A stretch of DNA of 64,000 bases, from NCBI RefSeq assembly GCF_006443685.1, contig NZ_VFYP01000001.1, positions 2,480,001-2,544,000 of the forward strand. The letters are read 5' to 3'. This document shows positions 45,929 to 56,980 of the stretch, in pieces. This DNA comes from Rhizobium glycinendophyticum (GTDB lineage: Bacteria; Pseudomonadota; Alphaproteobacteria; Rhizobiales; Rhizobiaceae). The position numbers were made by a program, and so were the translations under genes. Below the pieces are notes generated by a model. It was given only the letters and a program-made list of their open reading frames with translations. It searched no databases and was not told where the DNA came from. Numbering within the stretch: the stretch's first letter is position 1; the number at the start of each line of letters is the position of its first letter.

Positions 45929-46954
45929 ATGAAAGCCATGCGGCTCGAGGGTGTCGGGCAGTTGTTCACGCGGGAAGTGGACAAGCCAGCGCCCGGACCG
46001 GAGGATCTGTTGGTGCGCGTTGAGGCCTGTGGCGTCTGCGGCACCGATCGTCACCTGTTCCACGGGGAATTTCCCTCGAAGCCCCCGGTAACGCTCGGGC
46101 ATGAGTTTTCCGGCATCATCGAGGCGATCGGCTCGCAGGTGACCGGCTTTGCCATCGGCGATCGCATTACCGGCGATCCGAACATCGCCTGTGGCCGCTG
46201 CAGCCATTGCGTCAACGGCCGGGTCAATCTTTGCCGCAATCTTCAGGCGATCGGCATCGCCCGCGATGGCGGTTTCGCCGACTACGTGGTCGTGCCGCAG
46301 AAACAGGCCTTCCTGCTGCCTCCAGATCTCGACCCGATGTTCGGCGCCTTCTGCGAACCGCTCGCCTGCTGCCTGCACGGCATCGACCTTTCCGAGATCA
46401 AAGCCGGATCCTCGGTCGTCGTGCTCGGCGGCGGCGTGATCGGCCTGTTGACCGTGCAGCTCGCACGACTTGCCGGCGCCAGCACCGTCATTTTGTCCAC
46501 CCGCCAGGCGTCGCGCCGCGAACTCGCGGAACAGCTCGGTGCGACCGCCAGTGTCGATCCCTCGGCATCGGATATCATCGAGGCCATAACTGGCGCCGCA
46601 GGCCTCGTTCCCGGCGGGGTGGACGTGGTGCTCGAATGTGCAGGCGTCGGCGAGACAGTGCAGCAGGCCGTGAAACTGGTCCGTCCCGGCGGCACAGTCG
46701 TCATCCTCGGTGTCATGGCGCAGGGCGAGAAGATCGAGATCGAGCCCTTCGACCTGCTCTTCCGCGAGGTGAAACTTGTCACCTCTTTCCTCAACCCCTT
46801 CACCCACCGCCGCGCCGCCGATCTGATCGCATCAGGCACGATCGAGGTCGAGCGGCTGATTTCCCGCAAGGTCTCGCTCGATGAGGCTCCGGCTGTTGTA
46901 TCCAACCCGCCGGGCCGAGGTGAGGTCAAGGTTCTGGTCGTCCCGAGCTTGTAA
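45929..46954 (+). CDS. Zinc-dependent MDR dehydrogenase (sorbitol/threonine dehydrogenase-like)
   Basis: This 341-residue medium-chain dehydrogenase has the catalytic zinc Cys and His-Glu in VEACGVCGTDRHLFHGE near residues 32-48 and VTLGHEFSGII near 55. The structural zinc cluster is CGRCSHCVNGRVNLC near 92-106, and the Rossmann motif is VVVLGGGVIGLLTVQLA near 168. It should oxidise a polyol or secondary alcohol with NAD. The ATG has an excellent GGAGGAG site. It is divergent from the GST gene and convergent with an amidase gene. It is not closely similar to the MDR enzyme at 894. Confidence 0.92.
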   Translation: MKAMRLEGVGQLFTREVDKPAPGPEDLLVRVEACGVCGTDRHLFHGEFPSKPPVTLGHEFSGIIEAIGSQVTGFAIGDRITGDPNIACGRCSHCVNGRVNLCRNLQAIGIARDGGFADYVVVPQKQAFLLPPDLDPMFGAFCEPLACCLHGIDLSEIKAGSSVVVLGGGVIGLLTVQLARLAGASTVILSTRQASRRELAEQLGATASVDPSASDIIEAITGAAGLVPGGVDVVLECAGVGETVQQAVKLVRPGGTVVILGVMAQGEKIEIEPFDLLFREVKLVTSFLNPFTHRRAADLIASGTIEVERLISRKVSLDEAPAVVSNPPGRGEVKVLVVPSL

Positions 46955-46981
46955 AGCGTGTAGCCGAAGGTGTGCCCGCGC

Positions 46982-48466
46982 TCACAGCACGGGCCGCCTG
47001 TCCTTCCAGGGCCGCGCCTGCTCCAACTGTCCGGCAAGCGAGAACAGCGTCTCCTCGTCGGCGAAGCGGCCAACAAACTGCATGCCGATCGGCAGCCCCT
47101 CCTTCGACCAGCCAATCGGCACCGACATCGCCGGCTGCCCGGTGACGTTGAAGACCGGCGTCCACGGAATGAATTCGAAGGTCTGCGCTGCCAACTGCTC
47201 GGCGATCCCGAGCTTCTTCAGCAGCCATCCACCGCCGACATGGCCAAGCACCTTCAGCAGCGCCTTTTCTGCCGAAGACGGCTGCAATGCCCCGATCTTA
47301 ACCGGCAGCGACGAGAGGACCGGCGTCATCAGCACTTCGTAGTCGTTGAAAAAGCCGAGCACGGAACGACTGGCGAGCTTCAAGTACCGATGTGCCGCAA
47401 CCAGTTCCGCCGCCGAGTAGCCATCGCCGAGCAGTCCCATGCCGAAGGACGAAGCATCGTAATCGCCGGGCCTTATCCGCACGCCGAATGTCTTTGCCGT
47501 GAACTCGATATCGGCCCGCAATTCCCCCGCCAGCGCTGTCAGGAATGCCATGGAAAAGGCCTCCCGGTCGACCGGCGGTGCGGCCTCCACCACCTGATGT
47601 CCGAGGTCCGTCAGCAAGGACACGGCCTCGTCGAAAGCCGTCACGACCTCCGGCGACACCGTCTTTCCGAGCATCGGCGCCTTCGATACGGCAATTTTCA
47701 GCCGCACCGGCGACCGGGAGACGGCCTCCAGATAGGAGCCGGCAAACACCGGCAGCGGATGCGGGGAGCCGATATCGGGCCCGTGCGTGGCATCGAGCAC
47801 CGCCGCACTGTCTCGCACCGAGCGGGTCAGCACATGTTCGATGGCAAAGCCGGACCAGGCCTCGCCGATGAAGGGACCGGCCGGAGTGCGGCCTCGCGTC
47901 GGCTTCATGCCGAAGACACCGCAAGCTGAAGCCGGGATGCGGATCGATCCGCCGCCATCGCCACCCGATGCGATCGGCACCATGCCGCTTGCAACAGCCG
48001 CCGCCGATCCACCCGACGAGCCGCCGGGCGTCCGGCTCACATCCCAGGGATTGCGTGCCGGCCCGCTGGCCTCGGCCTCTGTATAAGGTGTCAATCCGAA
48101 CTCCGGCGTGTTCGTCCGGCCTGCAATGACAAGGCCCGCCGCTTCCCATCGCCGAACCAGTTCGCTGTCGCCGCGCGCCACCGGCCCTGCCCACAACCGG
48201 TTGCCATTGCCTGTCGGCACGCCGTCGATCTGCGCCAGCAGATCCTTGACCAGAAACGGCACACCAAAAAGTGGTCCGTCGCCGACCCCGGCGTCCAGGC
48301 GATTACGGGCGCGCTCGAAGAGCGGCCGCACGACCGCGTTGAGCGAAGGATTGATCGCTTCGATCCGCGCAATCGCGGCCTCCAGCACCTCGCTCGCAGA
48401 CACGTCGCCGCGGCGGATCAGCTCTGCCAGTCCAAGCCCGTCATATTCAGCGTAATCCTGAAACAT
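46982..48466 (-). CDS. Amidase-signature family enzyme
   Basis: This 494-residue enzyme hydrolyses an amide bond using the amidase-signature Ser-cisSer-Lys triad. Lys is in [13 protein letters not shown] near residue 75, and the serines are in [19 protein letters not shown] near 148-166 with [16 protein letters not shown] following. Other amidase stretches are [17 protein letters not shown] near 445. Start choices are 48466 ([10 protein letters not shown]), 48484 and 48517-48520. The first is where homology usually begins, although its ribosome site is very close. The substrate (aliphatic, aryl or 6-aminohexanoate-type amides) is unknown. Confidence 0.93.
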   Translation of the reverse strand: MFQDYAEYDGLGLAELIRRGDVSASEVLEAAIARIEAINPSLNAVVRPLFERARNRLDAGVGDGPLFGVPFLVKDLLAQIDGVPTGNGNRLWAGPVARGDSELVRRWEAAGLVIAGRTNTPEFGLTPYTEAEASGPARNPWDVSRTPGGSSGGSAAAVASGMVPIASGGDGGGSIRIPASACGVFGMKPTRGRTPAGPFIGEAWSGFAIEHVLTRSVRDSAAVLDATHGPDIGSPHPLPVFAGSYLEAVSRSPVRLKIAVSKAPMLGKTVSPEVVTAFDEAVSLLTDLGHQVVEAAPPVDREAFSMAFLTALAGELRADIEFTAKTFGVRIRPGDYDASSFGMGLLGDGYSAAELVAAHRYLKLASRSVLGFFNDYEVLMTPVLSSLPVKIGALQPSSAEKALLKVLGHVGGGWLLKKLGIAEQLAAQTFEFIPWTPVFNVTGQPAMSVPIGWSKEGLPIGMQFVGRFADEETLFSLAGQLEQARPWKDRRPVL

Positions 48467-48669
48467 CTCTCCCCCTGCCGTCATCTCCGTGGCGCCACCA
48501 TCGGGAGAAACCTTCATCATGACAAGGGCGCCGCCAACATAACCGTCCAGTCGAATATAAAGGACTGCTTAACCATCGAAGGGTAGATTCCAGCTTGGAC
48601 TCGGCTGCGAGCCGATACGGCGACGCCTGCCGTCGCCATGCTGAGAAAAGGCTAATAAGGGAACGGTCC

Positions 48670-51048
48670 ATGCTCTTCAAATCCGCCACGAGCCGGAACA
48701 TCTTTTCCACCGTCGGGCTCGGTGTCGTCACCACCATCGGCGTTGCCGCAACGCTGCTCGGCCTCACCTATGGCCACATCCGCAGCGCCAGCATCAACCA
48801 GATGCACATGGCCGCCTCGAATGCCGCAGCCGAAATCGAACAGAGTCTGCGCGTTGGCCACCAGATGGTCGAGGGCATGGAAACCGCGATCATGGCCCTG
48901 CGTGCCAACGGACAGGCCGATCGCGCGACCGTCATGGCCGTGATGCAGCAGGCATTGGAGGCCTATCCTGGCTCGATCGGCGTTTCCACGGGCTGGGAGC
49001 CTGACGCTTTCGACGGCAAGGATAAGGATTTTGTGGGCAAGCCGGCCCACGATCAGACTGGCCGCTTTGTGCCGTATATCTATCGCGCTGGTGGCGCCAT
49101 CAAGACCGACGTACTGCTCGACTACGACAAGCCCGGCGTTGGCGATTACTATCAGTTACCGGTCAAGACCGGCAAGCCGGCCCTGCTCGAGCCCTACGTC
49201 TATCCAGTGGACGGCAAGGACGTCCTCATGACCACCATTTCGGTTCCGGTCTTCGATGCGGGCAAGGCCGTCGGTTATGTCGGCGCCGACATCGATCTCG
49301 ACAAGACTGCGGCCGATCTAGCGTCGAACCGTCCGCTCGGCGATGGCTATATCGCCCTCCTCTCTTCTGCCAACGCTTTTGTCAGCCATCCCGAGAAGGA
49401 CGTCATGGGCAAGGCACTCAAGGACAGCGGGGTGGACGCCGCAGGTTGGCAAGCCGTCCTGAAAACCCCCGGCACGGTGGGGATGATCACGGACAAGGAC
49501 GGCGTCGAGCGCATGGCAATCGCCGTTCCGATCGAACCCTTCGAAGGGGCGACGTGGAAGGTCGTGGTCGCCGTCCCAAGCGCGACGGTGCTCGGCGCCC
49601 TCACCCAGACGGTCTGGACCTCCGTCCTCGTGATCGCCGGCGCCACCGTCTTCCTCGTTCTCGTCGGCTGGCTGCTCGCCCGCGGCTTCATCGGCCGCAT
49701 CAACCGTGTCATCGATCAGACAACCCGCATTGCCTCGGGTGATCTCAATGTCGAACTGACTGACAAGGAACGGGACGATGAGATCGGCGACCTCTCGCGC
49801 TCGCTCGGCATCCTGCTGGAGAGCAACCGCAAGAAAGTCGAACTGGAAGCCGAGGCCCAGGCCCGCTTCGAGCAGGAAGAAATCGAACGTGTCGAACGCT
49901 CCAAGGGACATAAGGCGCGAGAAGAGGAAATCCGCTTCGTCGTCGACGAACTGCGCGCCGGCCTCGCCCGCCTCTCCGACGGCGATATGACCGTTCGCCT
50001 GGAAAAACCCTTCTCGCCCGCCCTCGACGAGATCCGCAGCAACTTTAACGACTCGATCGAAAAGCTGCGCGCAGCTCTCGTCTCCTTCAGCGAGAATGCG
50101 ACAACCATCGAGACCGGCTCTAACGAGATCCGCGCCGCCGCAGACGATCTTGCCCGCCGCACCGAACAGCAGGCAGCCTCCGTCGAACAGACGTCGGCCG
50201 CACTGTCGCAGATCACCCGCTCGGTTAAGGAAAGCACGCAGCGCGCCGAAGAAGCCGGGCTGCAGGTCAGCCGCACGAAGGAAAGTGCCGAGCATTCTGG
50301 CGAGGTGGTGCGTTCTGCAATTGACGCCATGAGTGCGATCGAGCAGTCCTCGCAGTCGATCTCCAACATTATCGGCGTGATCGACGAAATCGCCTTCCAG
50401 ACAAACCTGCTCGCGCTCAATGCCGGCGTCGAAGCGGCCCGCGCCGGTGAAGCAGGCAAGGGATTTGCCGTCGTTGCTCAGGAAGTGCGTGAACTCGCCC
50501 AACGCTCGGCCAATGCCGCCAAGGAGATCAAGAGCCTGATCACCGCCTCCGGAGATCAGGTGAAGCATGGCGTCTCGCTGGTCGACCAGACGGGTGAAGC
50601 GCTGTCGGCCATCGTCGCCGAGGTCCAGCAGATCAACACCAATGTCCAGGCAATCGTCGAAGCCGCCCGCGAACAGTCGACCGGCCTCCACGAGATCAAC
50701 GCCGCCGTCAACATCATGGACCAGGGCACCCAGAAGAACGCGGCTATGGTCGAAGAGACCAATGCCGCATCCCACACACTGGTGTCGGAAGTGCAGTCCC
50801 TGTCTTCACGTCTCGCTCAGTTCAATCTAGGCCAGGCCTCCGCCAACCGACAAGCTGCCGCCTATTCCGGCGCGAACAGCGGCCCGTCGCGCCCGGCACC
50901 CACCCAGACGCCCGGTCCCGCACGCCCGGCACCCGTTGCCGCAACCGCGCGTCCGGTCGCATCTCCGGCGCGTGCTCTCGCCGGAAAGATAGCCTCCGCC
51001 ATAGGCGCCAAACCTGCCCCGAGCGGCGCGGAATGGGAAGAGTTTTAA
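48670..51048 (+). CDS. Methyl-accepting chemotaxis protein (dCache-HAMP-MA)
   Basis: This 792-residue chemoreceptor has a membrane helix near residues 14-36, a periplasmic dCache sensor ([20 protein letters not shown] and [20 protein letters not shown]) to about 300, and a second helix near 315-340. HAMP segments follow, then the methyl-accepting signalling hairpin tip ([20 protein letters not shown]) near 585. The C-terminal tail is Pro/Ala-rich and ends EWEEF, which matches the tethering pentapeptide that binds CheR/CheB. dCache sensors usually bind amino acids or organic acids. An intrinsic terminator follows. No other che genes are nearby. Confidence 0.95.
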   Translation: MLFKSATSRNIFSTVGLGVVTTIGVAATLLGLTYGHIRSASINQMHMAASNAAAEIEQSLRVGHQMVEGMETAIMALRANGQADRATVMAVMQQALEAYPGSIGVSTGWEPDAFDGKDKDFVGKPAHDQTGRFVPYIYRAGGAIKTDVLLDYDKPGVGDYYQLPVKTGKPALLEPYVYPVDGKDVLMTTISVPVFDAGKAVGYVGADIDLDKTAADLASNRPLGDGYIALLSSANAFVSHPEKDVMGKALKDSGVDAAGWQAVLKTPGTVGMITDKDGVERMAIAVPIEPFEGATWKVVVAVPSATVLGALTQTVWTSVLVIAGATVFLVLVGWLLARGFIGRINRVIDQTTRIASGDLNVELTDKERDDEIGDLSRSLGILLESNRKKVELEAEAQARFEQEEIERVERSKGHKAREEEIRFVVDELRAGLARLSDGDMTVRLEKPFSPALDEIRSNFNDSIEKLRAALVSFSENATTIETGSNEIRAAADDLARRTEQQAASVEQTSAALSQITRSVKESTQRAEEAGLQVSRTKESAEHSGEVVRSAIDAMSAIEQSSQSISNIIGVIDEIAFQTNLLALNAGVEAARAGEAGKGFAVVAQEVRELAQRSANAAKEIKSLITASGDQVKHGVSLVDQTGEALSAIVAEVQQINTNVQAIVEAAREQSTGLHEINAAVNIMDQGTQKNAAMVEETNAASHTLVSEVQSLSSRLAQFNLGQASANRQAAAYSGANSGPSRPAPTQTPGPARPAPVAATARPVASPARALAGKIASAIGAKPAPSGAEWEEF

Positions 51049-51073
51049 GCAGCCTCAAGCGAAACCGACGACG

Positions 51074-51102
51074 AAAAATGGCGGGCTTCCCCGCCATTTT
51101 TT
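51074..51102 (+). terminator. Intrinsic terminator after the chemoreceptor gene
   Basis: AAAAATGGCGGG, loop CTTC and CCCGCCATTTTTT form a perfect 12-bp stem with a T-run. It lies 25 bases after the stop codon. Confidence 0.93.
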
Positions 51103-51135
51103 ATGCCGCCAGGAAGTGACCGGTCCGCCTGACGC

Positions 51136-51858
51136 CTAGGGCTGCGGTTCTAGGACCAGCAATTCCTCAAAATGGTTCATGTCCTCGAAGCTGCAAAAGG
51201 CCGGCGGCCTGAGCGAGAGGATCGCAACCCGCTGCCGGATCTCCGCAACCACCTCTGCCAGGAATGACTGCCAGATCAACATCGTCTCGTCGTCGAAGCG
51301 CTCAATCATGTAGGCAAAGGTGATGTGAAAGGCATAGGTGTCATGGTCCGGATGGCGATAACCGAGCAGATCAGCCAGGCGATCACGCCACGAGCGCAAG
51401 GCGACCCGATCCGCCTCTGTCACCCCCTCAAGCGTCAGCCCGTTCGGCGTTGCCTCTGCGACCTGCATCTGAAAGGCCGGTCCCGGCACAAATCCGGCAA
51501 GCCGATCAAGAAGGATCGCCGTCATGTCATCTACCGGCGTTTCCAGCGGCACATCTTCCGGCCAATAGGGCAATTGTCGCCTATATTCGATAATGCCCTG
51601 GAATATCGTCATGTGCAGGCTGGATTCGGCCGTGAAGGCGAGGTGCTGACCACCCGGCATCCCACGATAGCGCGCGCGGACCTCCTGCAGCACGCCCTCC
51701 GTCTCCGACCCTGCCTCCAGGTGGCAAACGAGCGTATTGCCCGGCTCCGGCAGAAAAATGCCGGCAGCATTGTAGCGGGTCCCCAGATGCGGAATTGGCT
51801 TCGGATTCAAGCTGCGGGAAAACGGTCTGAGGTGCGGCGAAAGCGTGGAGAGCGTCAT
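51136..51858 (-). CDS. DUF1868 protein, 2H-phosphoesterase-like
   Basis: This 240-residue protein contains two H-x-T motifs, SSLHMTIFQG near residue 82 and YAFHITFAYM near 178, the arrangement of the 2H phosphoesterase superfamily in which two histidines act on cyclic or RNA phosphates. KPIPHLGTRYNAAGIFLPEP near 20-39 and FEDMNHFEELLVL at the end fit the DUF1868 branch. The actual substrate is unknown. It lies between the chemoreceptor and carB genes on the opposite strand. Confidence 0.82.
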   Translation of the reverse strand: MTLSTLSPHLRPFSRSLNPKPIPHLGTRYNAAGIFLPEPGNTLVCHLEAGSETEGVLQEVRARYRGMPGGQHLAFTAESSLHMTIFQGIIEYRRQLPYWPEDVPLETPVDDMTAILLDRLAGFVPGPAFQMQVAEATPNGLTLEGVTEADRVALRSWRDRLADLLGYRHPDHDTYAFHITFAYMIERFDDETMLIWQSFLAEVVAEIRQRVAILSLRPPAFCSFEDMNHFEELLVLEPQP

Positions 51859-52119
51859 GGGGAGGTTCCGGTGGCATCTGAGCGGTGCCTAGAGCATCCT
51901 CACGAAACTCCTGTGACAGAGCGACCCAAATCGGCGCCATTCGCCGTCCGCCCCTCCCTCCCCAACTTTCCTGCCAAAGCCGGCAATTATGGGGTTGGTT
52001 TGCACGCCGACTTTCCCTATAAGCCGCTTCTAGCCTGAAAAGACCATCTCTCTGCGCCCGGCCGGTGACCTCCCTCACCCAGGCCGGTTTTTCGCGCAGG
52101 TCAAAGAACGGATAGAGCC

Positions 52120-55100
52120 ATGCCGAAGCGCCAAGATATCAAGTCCATCCTCATCATTGGCGCAGGGCCGATCGTCATCGGCCAGGCATGCGAGTTCGAC
52201 TATTCCGGCACCCAGGCGGTGAAGGCGCTGAAGGAGGAAGGGTACCGGGTTATCCTGGTCAACTCCAACCCGGCCACCATCATGACCGATCCGGGCCTCG
52301 CCGACGCCACTTACGTCGAGCCGATCACGCCTGAAGTCGTCGCCAAGATCATCGCCAAGGAGCGCCCGGATGCGCTGCTCCCGACCATGGGCGGCCAGAC
52401 GGCACTCAACACCGCGCTCTCCCTGAAGCGGATGGGCGTGCTTGACCGCTACAATGTCGAGATGATCGGCGCCAAGCCGGCTGCCATCGACATGGCCGAA
52501 GACCGCGCCCTCTTCCGCGAGGCCATGGCCCGCATCGGCCTTGAGACGCCGAAGTCGATGCTGGCCAATGCGACCGAGATCAAGGACGCCGACCGCAAGA
52601 CCCATGAAGCTGCCCGCAACGAACTGCGTGCAAAACTCTCCGGCGCCGAACTCGACAAGGCGCTCGACGAGCTGGAAAACCAGTGGAACCTGGGTGAGAC
52701 CGACCGCAAGCAGCGCTACATGGCCCATGCCATGGCGATCGCCGCCCAGGCGCTCGACCATGTCGGCCTGCCCGCCATCATCCGCCCGTCCTTCACCATG
52801 GGCGGCACCGGTGGCGGCATCGCCTACAACCGCTCGGAATTCTACGAGATCATCAATTCCGGCCTCGACGCCTCGCCGACGACGGAAGTCCTCATCGAGG
52901 AAAGCGTCCTCGGCTGGAAGGAATATGAAATGGAAGTCGTCCGCGACAAGGCGGACAACTGCATCATCATCTGCTCGATCGAAAACATCGACCCGATGGG
53001 CGTGCACACCGGTGACTCGATCACCGTTGCTCCGGCACTGACCCTGACGGACAAGGAATACCAGATCATGCGCAACGCCTCGATCGCGGTTCTCCGCGAG
53101 ATCGGCGTTGAAACCGGCGGCTCGAACGTCCAGTTCGCCGTCAATCCGAAGGACGGCCGCCTCGTCGTTATCGAAATGAACCCGCGCGTCTCGCGCTCGT
53201 CGGCGCTGGCCTCCAAGGCCACCGGCTTCCCGATCGCCAAAGTCGCCGCCAAGCTCGCCGTCGGCTATACGCTGGATGAACTCGACAACGACATCACCGG
53301 CGGCGCGACGCCGGCTTCGTTCGAACCGTCGATCGATTACGTCGTCACAAAAATCCCGCGCTTTGCCTTCGAGAAGTTCCCGGGCGCCGAGCCGACGCTG
53401 ACCACCGCTATGAAGTCGGTCGGCGAAGTCATGGCGATCGGCCGCACCTTTGCAGAATCGCTGCAGAAGGCCCTGCGCGGCCTCGAGACCGGCCTCACCG
53501 GCCTCGACGAAATCGAAATCCCCGGTCTCGGCTCGAACGGCGATGGCGGCGACGACAAGAACGCCATCCGCGCGGCCATCGGCACGCCGACGCCTGACCG
53601 CCTGCGCATGGTCGCCCAGGCGCTTCGCCTCGGCATGTCGCCGGAGGAAGTGCACGAAGGCTGCAAGATCGATCCGTGGTTCATCGCCCAGTTCAAAGCG
53701 ATCGTCGACATGGAAGCCCGCGTGCGCGAGCATGGTCTGCCGGAAGATGCCGAAAACCTGCGCGCGCTGAAGGCCATGGGCTTCTCCGATGCCCGCCTCG
53801 CCTCGCTCTCCGGCAAGCGCCCGAAGGAAGTAGCCGAACTGCGCAACGGGCTTGGCGTGCGCCCGGTCTTCAAGCGCATCGACACCTGCGCCGCTGAATT
53901 CGCCTCGCCGACCGCCTACATGTACTCGTCCTATGAGACGCCCTTCGTCGGCCAGCTCCGCTCCGAAGCCCAGGTCTCCGACCGCAAGAAGGTCGTCATC
54001 CTCGGCGGCGGCCCGAACCGCATCGGCCAGGGCATCGAATTCGACTATTGCTGCTGCCATGCCGCCTTCGCGCTGAAGGATGCGGGCTTCGAAGCCATCA
54101 TGGTCAACTGCAATCCGGAAACCGTCTCGACCGACTACGACACCTCAGACCGCCTCTATTTCGAGCCGCTGACGGCCGAAGACGTGATCGAGATCCTGCG
54201 CGCCGAGCAGGAAAAGGGCGAAGTCGTCGGCGTCATCGTCCAGTTCGGTGGCCAGACCCCGCTGAAGCTCGCCGAAGCGCTGGAAAAGAATGGCATCCCG
54301 ATCCTTGGCACCGCGCCCGACATGATCGACCTCGCCGAAGACCGCGACCGCTTCCAGAAGCTCCTGATGAAGCTCGACCTGACCCAGCCGAACAATGGCA
54401 TCGCCTACTCGGTCGAGCAGGCCCGCCTGGTCGCGACCGAAATCGGCTTCCCGCTGGTCGTTCGCCCGTCCTACGTGCTCGGCGGCCGCGCCATGCAGAT
54501 CATCCATTCGGAAGGTCAGCTGCAGTCCTACCTGCTCGACACCGTTCCGGGTCTCGTGCCCGAGGACATCAAGCAGCGCTACCCGAACGACAAGACCGGC
54601 CAGATCAACACCCTGCTCGGCAAGAACCCGCTGCTGTTCGACAGCTACCTCACCAATGCCATCGAAGTCGACGTCGATGCGCTTTGCGATGGCGAAACCG
54701 TCTTCGTCTCGGGGATCATGGAGCATATCGAGGAAGCCGGCATCCATTCGGGTGACTCGGCCTGCTCGCTGCCCTCTCGTTCGCTGTCCAAGGACATGCT
54801 GGACGAGTTGGAACGCCAGACGGCCGCCATGGCCAAGGCGCTCAATGTCGGCGGCCTGATGAACGTCCAGTACGCCATCAAGGACGACGTGATCTACGTG
54901 CTCGAAGTCAATCCGCGTGCCTCGCGCACCGTACCCTTCGTCGCCAAGACCATCGGCGCCCCGATCGCCAAGATCGCCGCCCGCATCATGACTGGCGAAA
55001 AGCTCGACGACGCGATCGCCGCCTATGGCACGAAGCCCGATCCGCGCAACCTCAAGCACATCGCCGTCAAGGAAGCCGTCTTCCCCTTCGCCCGCTTCCC

Positions 55101-55614
55101 CGGCGTCGACACGCTGCTCGGTCCGGAAATGCGCTCCACCGGCGAAGTGATGGGTCTCGACACCGACTTTGCGCTCGCCTTCGCCAAGAGCCAGCTCGGC
55201 GCCTCCGTCGAACTGCCGCGTGACGGCACGGTCTTCGTTTCGGTTCGCGACGAAGATAAGGCCCGCGTCCTGCCCGCGATCCTGCTTCTGACCGAAATCG
55301 GCTTCAAGGTCATGGCGACCGGCGGCACCCAGCGCTTCCTCGCCGAAAATGACATCCCGGCGATGAAGATCAACAAGGTGTTGGAAGGACGTCCGCATAT
55401 CGAGGACGCCATCCGCAACCGTCAGGTCCAGCTGGTCATCAACACGACCGACGGCAACAAGGCGATCTCGGACTCGAAGTCGCTCCGTCGCGCCGCCCTG
55501 ATGCAGAAGGTGCCTTACTACACCACCATGGCCGGAGCCCTCGCCGCGGCCGAAGCCATCCGGGCGCTGAAGGGCGGCCAGCTCGAAGTACGTCCGCTGC
55601 AGAGCTATTTCTGA
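52120..55614 (+). CDS. carB: Carbamoyl-phosphate synthase large subunit
   Basis: This 1164-residue enzyme makes carbamoyl phosphate from bicarbonate, ammonia and two ATP. It has the typical internal duplication: the first half opens [20 protein letters not shown] near residue 8 and the second [20 protein letters not shown] near 623. Each half has an ATP-grasp domain with [15 protein letters not shown] near 226 and [15 protein letters not shown] near 783. The allosteric MGS-like domain closes the protein ([20 protein letters not shown] near 1065). The length is slightly above that of E. coli (1073), as in other rhizobia. The partner carA is at 40631. A short TA-like pair follows at once. Confidence 0.98.
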   Translation: MPKRQDIKSILIIGAGPIVIGQACEFDYSGTQAVKALKEEGYRVILVNSNPATIMTDPGLADATYVEPITPEVVAKIIAKERPDALLPTMGGQTALNTALSLKRMGVLDRYNVEMIGAKPAAIDMAEDRALFREAMARIGLETPKSMLANATEIKDADRKTHEAARNELRAKLSGAELDKALDELENQWNLGETDRKQRYMAHAMAIAAQALDHVGLPAIIRPSFTMGGTGGGIAYNRSEFYEIINSGLDASPTTEVLIEESVLGWKEYEMEVVRDKADNCIIICSIENIDPMGVHTGDSITVAPALTLTDKEYQIMRNASIAVLREIGVETGGSNVQFAVNPKDGRLVVIEMNPRVSRSSALASKATGFPIAKVAAKLAVGYTLDELDNDITGGATPASFEPSIDYVVTKIPRFAFEKFPGAEPTLTTAMKSVGEVMAIGRTFAESLQKALRGLETGLTGLDEIEIPGLGSNGDGGDDKNAIRAAIGTPTPDRLRMVAQALRLGMSPEEVHEGCKIDPWFIAQFKAIVDMEARVREHGLPEDAENLRALKAMGFSDARLASLSGKRPKEVAELRNGLGVRPVFKRIDTCAAEFASPTAYMYSSYETPFVGQLRSEAQVSDRKKVVILGGGPNRIGQGIEFDYCCCHAAFALKDAGFEAIMVNCNPETVSTDYDTSDRLYFEPLTAEDVIEILRAEQEKGEVVGVIVQFGGQTPLKLAEALEKNGIPILGTAPDMIDLAEDRDRFQKLLMKLDLTQPNNGIAYSVEQARLVATEIGFPLVVRPSYVLGGRAMQIIHSEGQLQSYLLDTVPGLVPEDIKQRYPNDKTGQINTLLGKNPLLFDSYLTNAIEVDVDALCDGETVFVSGIMEHIEEAGIHSGDSACSLPSRSLSKDMLDELERQTAAMAKALNVGGLMNVQYAIKDDVIYVLEVNPRASRTVPFVAKTIGAPIAKIAARIMTGEKLDDAIAAYGTKPDPRNLKHIAVKEAVFPFARFPGVDTLLGPEMRSTGEVMGLDTDFALAFAKSQLGASVELPRDGTVFVSVRDEDKARVLPAILLLTEIGFKVMATGGTQRFLAENDIPAMKINKVLEGRPHIEDAIRNRQVQLVINTTDGNKAISDSKSLRRAALMQKVPYYTTMAGALAAAEAIRALKGGQLEVRPLQSYF

Positions 55615-55623
55615 GGCGGGTCA

Positions 55624-55878
55624 ATGAAGCCGCTCCATTTCACCCTCCACGCGGAAACGGTGATTTCGGAGCGGCAACTTGATCGATCAGGGATCGAATT
55701 GTCCGTCCGAGAGCCGGATTGGCACGAGGCGGATCCGGCAGGTCCGCCCACCGACCAGCGCTACCGGCGCATTCCGGAACGCGATGATCGGATCATGCGG
55801 GTAATCTGCTTGGCAACGACGACCGAAATCCCAATCATCACGGCATTCCTCGATCGCAAGGCACGGATGTCCAAATGA
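55624..55878 (+). CDS. DUF4258-type protein, putative toxin-like partner
   Basis: This 84-residue protein starts nine bases after carB. Its sequence (HFTLHAETVISERQLD, WHEADPAGPPTDQRYRRIPE, RIMRVICLATTTEIPIITAF) fits the small DUF4258 family, which is often paired with DUF2283 proteins and suspected to be RelE/BrnT-like. Its stop overlaps the next start by four bases. Whether it is a true toxin is unproven. Confidence 0.75.
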   Translation: MKPLHFTLHAETVISERQLDRSGIELSVREPDWHEADPAGPPTDQRYRRIPERDDRIMRVICLATTTEIPIITAFLDRKARMSK

Positions 55879-56069
55879 AGCCGAAGCTCGAATATGATGC
55901 CGCCGCCGATGCGGCCTATATCCGCTTCTCCACCGAGCCGGTGCTCGAGACCGAGGAAGCGTCGAAAGGCATCATGCTGGACTATGATCGCGACGGCAGG
56001 ATTGTCGGCCTCGAAGTTCCGAACGAAAGCACAAACCTGCCGGCAGCCGCACTTGAGGATGCCGCCTGA
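55875..56069 (+). CDS. DUF2283-type protein, putative antitoxin-like partner
   Basis: This 64-residue protein has the DUF2283 pattern: KLEYDAAADAAYIRFST near residues 4-20 and MLDYDRDGRIVGLEVPNES near 34-52. It overlaps the DUF4258 gene by four bases (ATGA), implying coupled translation and joint function. DUF2283 partners are thought to act as small antitoxins, but experimental support is limited. Confidence 0.82.
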   Translation: MKPKLEYDAAADAAYIRFSTEPVLETEEASKGIMLDYDRDGRIVGLEVPNESTNLPAAALEDAA

Positions 56070-56157
56070 ACGGCATGTCCAAAGTCTAGCCAGCGCATTT
56101 CAAAACAACAAAGAGGGCAACCCACCCTTGACGGCCCTTTGCTCATTCTTTATTTAT

Positions 56158-56189
56158 CCGATCAGTTAATTAACCGATCGGCTAATTTC
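56158..56189 (+). promoter_or_regulatory. Operator of the ArsR-SRPBCC operon
   Basis: Two 16-base direct repeats, CCGATCAGTTAATTAA and CCGATCGGCTAATTTC, abut each other and end on the base before the ArsR start codon. GATCAGTTAA-TTAACCGATC (56160-56179) is also a 20-bp palindrome with one mismatched pair. The position fits autorepression by ArsR. Confidence 0.65.
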
Positions 56190-56546
56190 ATGCCCGCTGA
56201 CCCTTTATCCGAAACCCTCTTTGCCCTCGCCGATCCAACGCGGCGTGCTATCCTGGCCCGTTTGTCCACCGGCGAAGCGACGGTCAACGAATTGGCCGAG
56301 CCGTTTGCCATGAGCCTGCCGGCCGTCTCCAAACATCTGAAGGTGTTGGAGAGGGCCAAGCTGATCTCGCGCAGTCGAAGCGCCCAGTGGCGCCCCTGCC
56401 GGCTGGAGCCGGAACCCTTGAAAGCGGTGGACAGATGGGTGGGCGACTATCGCAAGCTCTGGGACCAGCGGCTGGATAAACTGGAAGGCTATCTGGCTGA
56501 GATACAGGCTGGACGCCGAGAGAAGGAGGATAGGACCGATGACTGA
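56190..56546 (+). CDS. ArsR-family transcriptional regulator
   Basis: This 118-residue winged-helix repressor has LSETLFALADPTRRAILARL near residues 6-25 and the recognition helix in FAMSLPAVSKHLKVLERAKL near 38-57. The cysteine metal-binding motif of arsenic or cadmium sensors is absent, placing it in the group that controls SRPBCC and hydrolase genes. ATG 56190 directly follows palindromic repeats; the frame opens at 56139. It overlaps the next gene by eight bases, and three genes likely form one operon. Confidence 0.92.
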   Translation: MPADPLSETLFALADPTRRAILARLSTGEATVNELAEPFAMSLPAVSKHLKVLERAKLISRSRSAQWRPCRLEPEPLKAVDRWVGDYRKLWDQRLDKLEGYLAEIQAGRREKEDRTDD

Positions 56547-56979
56547 CAAGCTGGAAATCTTCAACGAGCGGCGATATCCGGTTGCCCCGGCCATCCTGTT
56601 CGACGCCTTCGCGGATCCTGACAAGCTTGCTCTCTGGTGGGGGCCGCATGGCTTCACCAACCGGATCGACGCCTTCGACTTCCAGGTGGGCGGCGACTGG
56701 CGGCTGACGATGACCTCCTCTGACGGCACTGATTTCGCCAACCGCTGGACCTTTCAGGAAATCGAACGCCCCGTTCGCATTGTCGCGCTCCACCATGAGC
56801 CGATGCATGTCTTCACACTCGAGATGACATTCGAACCGGCGGATGCCGGCACTTCTCTTAGGTGGCGCATGCTGTTTGAGCCGACCGATGAAAACCGCCA
56901 ACTGCAAAAGTTCATTCGCGCAGCCAATGAGCAGAACCTGGACCGCCTCGAACATCTCCTTGAACAGAAAGATCGATGA
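56539..56979 (+). CDS. SRPBCC (AHSA1-like) protein
   Basis: This 146-residue protein is of the START/Bet v1-like AHSA1 type. It begins DKLEIFNERRYPVAPAILFD, contains DKLALWWGPHGFTN near 31-44 and VGGDWRLTM near 52, and ends in a long C-terminal helix. Such proteins bind hydrophobic ligands. It overlaps the ArsR gene by eight bases and precedes a second SRPBCC gene by one base. The ligand is unknown. Confidence 0.9.
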   Translation: MTDKLEIFNERRYPVAPAILFDAFADPDKLALWWGPHGFTNRIDAFDFQVGGDWRLTMTSSDGTDFANRWTFQEIERPVRIVALHHEPMHVFTLEMTFEPADAGTSLRWRMLFEPTDENRQLQKFIRAANEQNLDRLEHLLEQKDR

Positions 56980-56980
56980 C

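Noticed and set aside
52075..54060. 661-codon open frame opposite carB, with a second one at 54145-55398
   Set aside because: They are shadows of carB, whose two halves and all motifs are intact.
40631..55614. carA and carB separated by 10 kb as a sign of rearrangement
   Set aside because: Unlinked carA and carB are usual in Rhizobiaceae, and the genes between look like ordinary chromosome.
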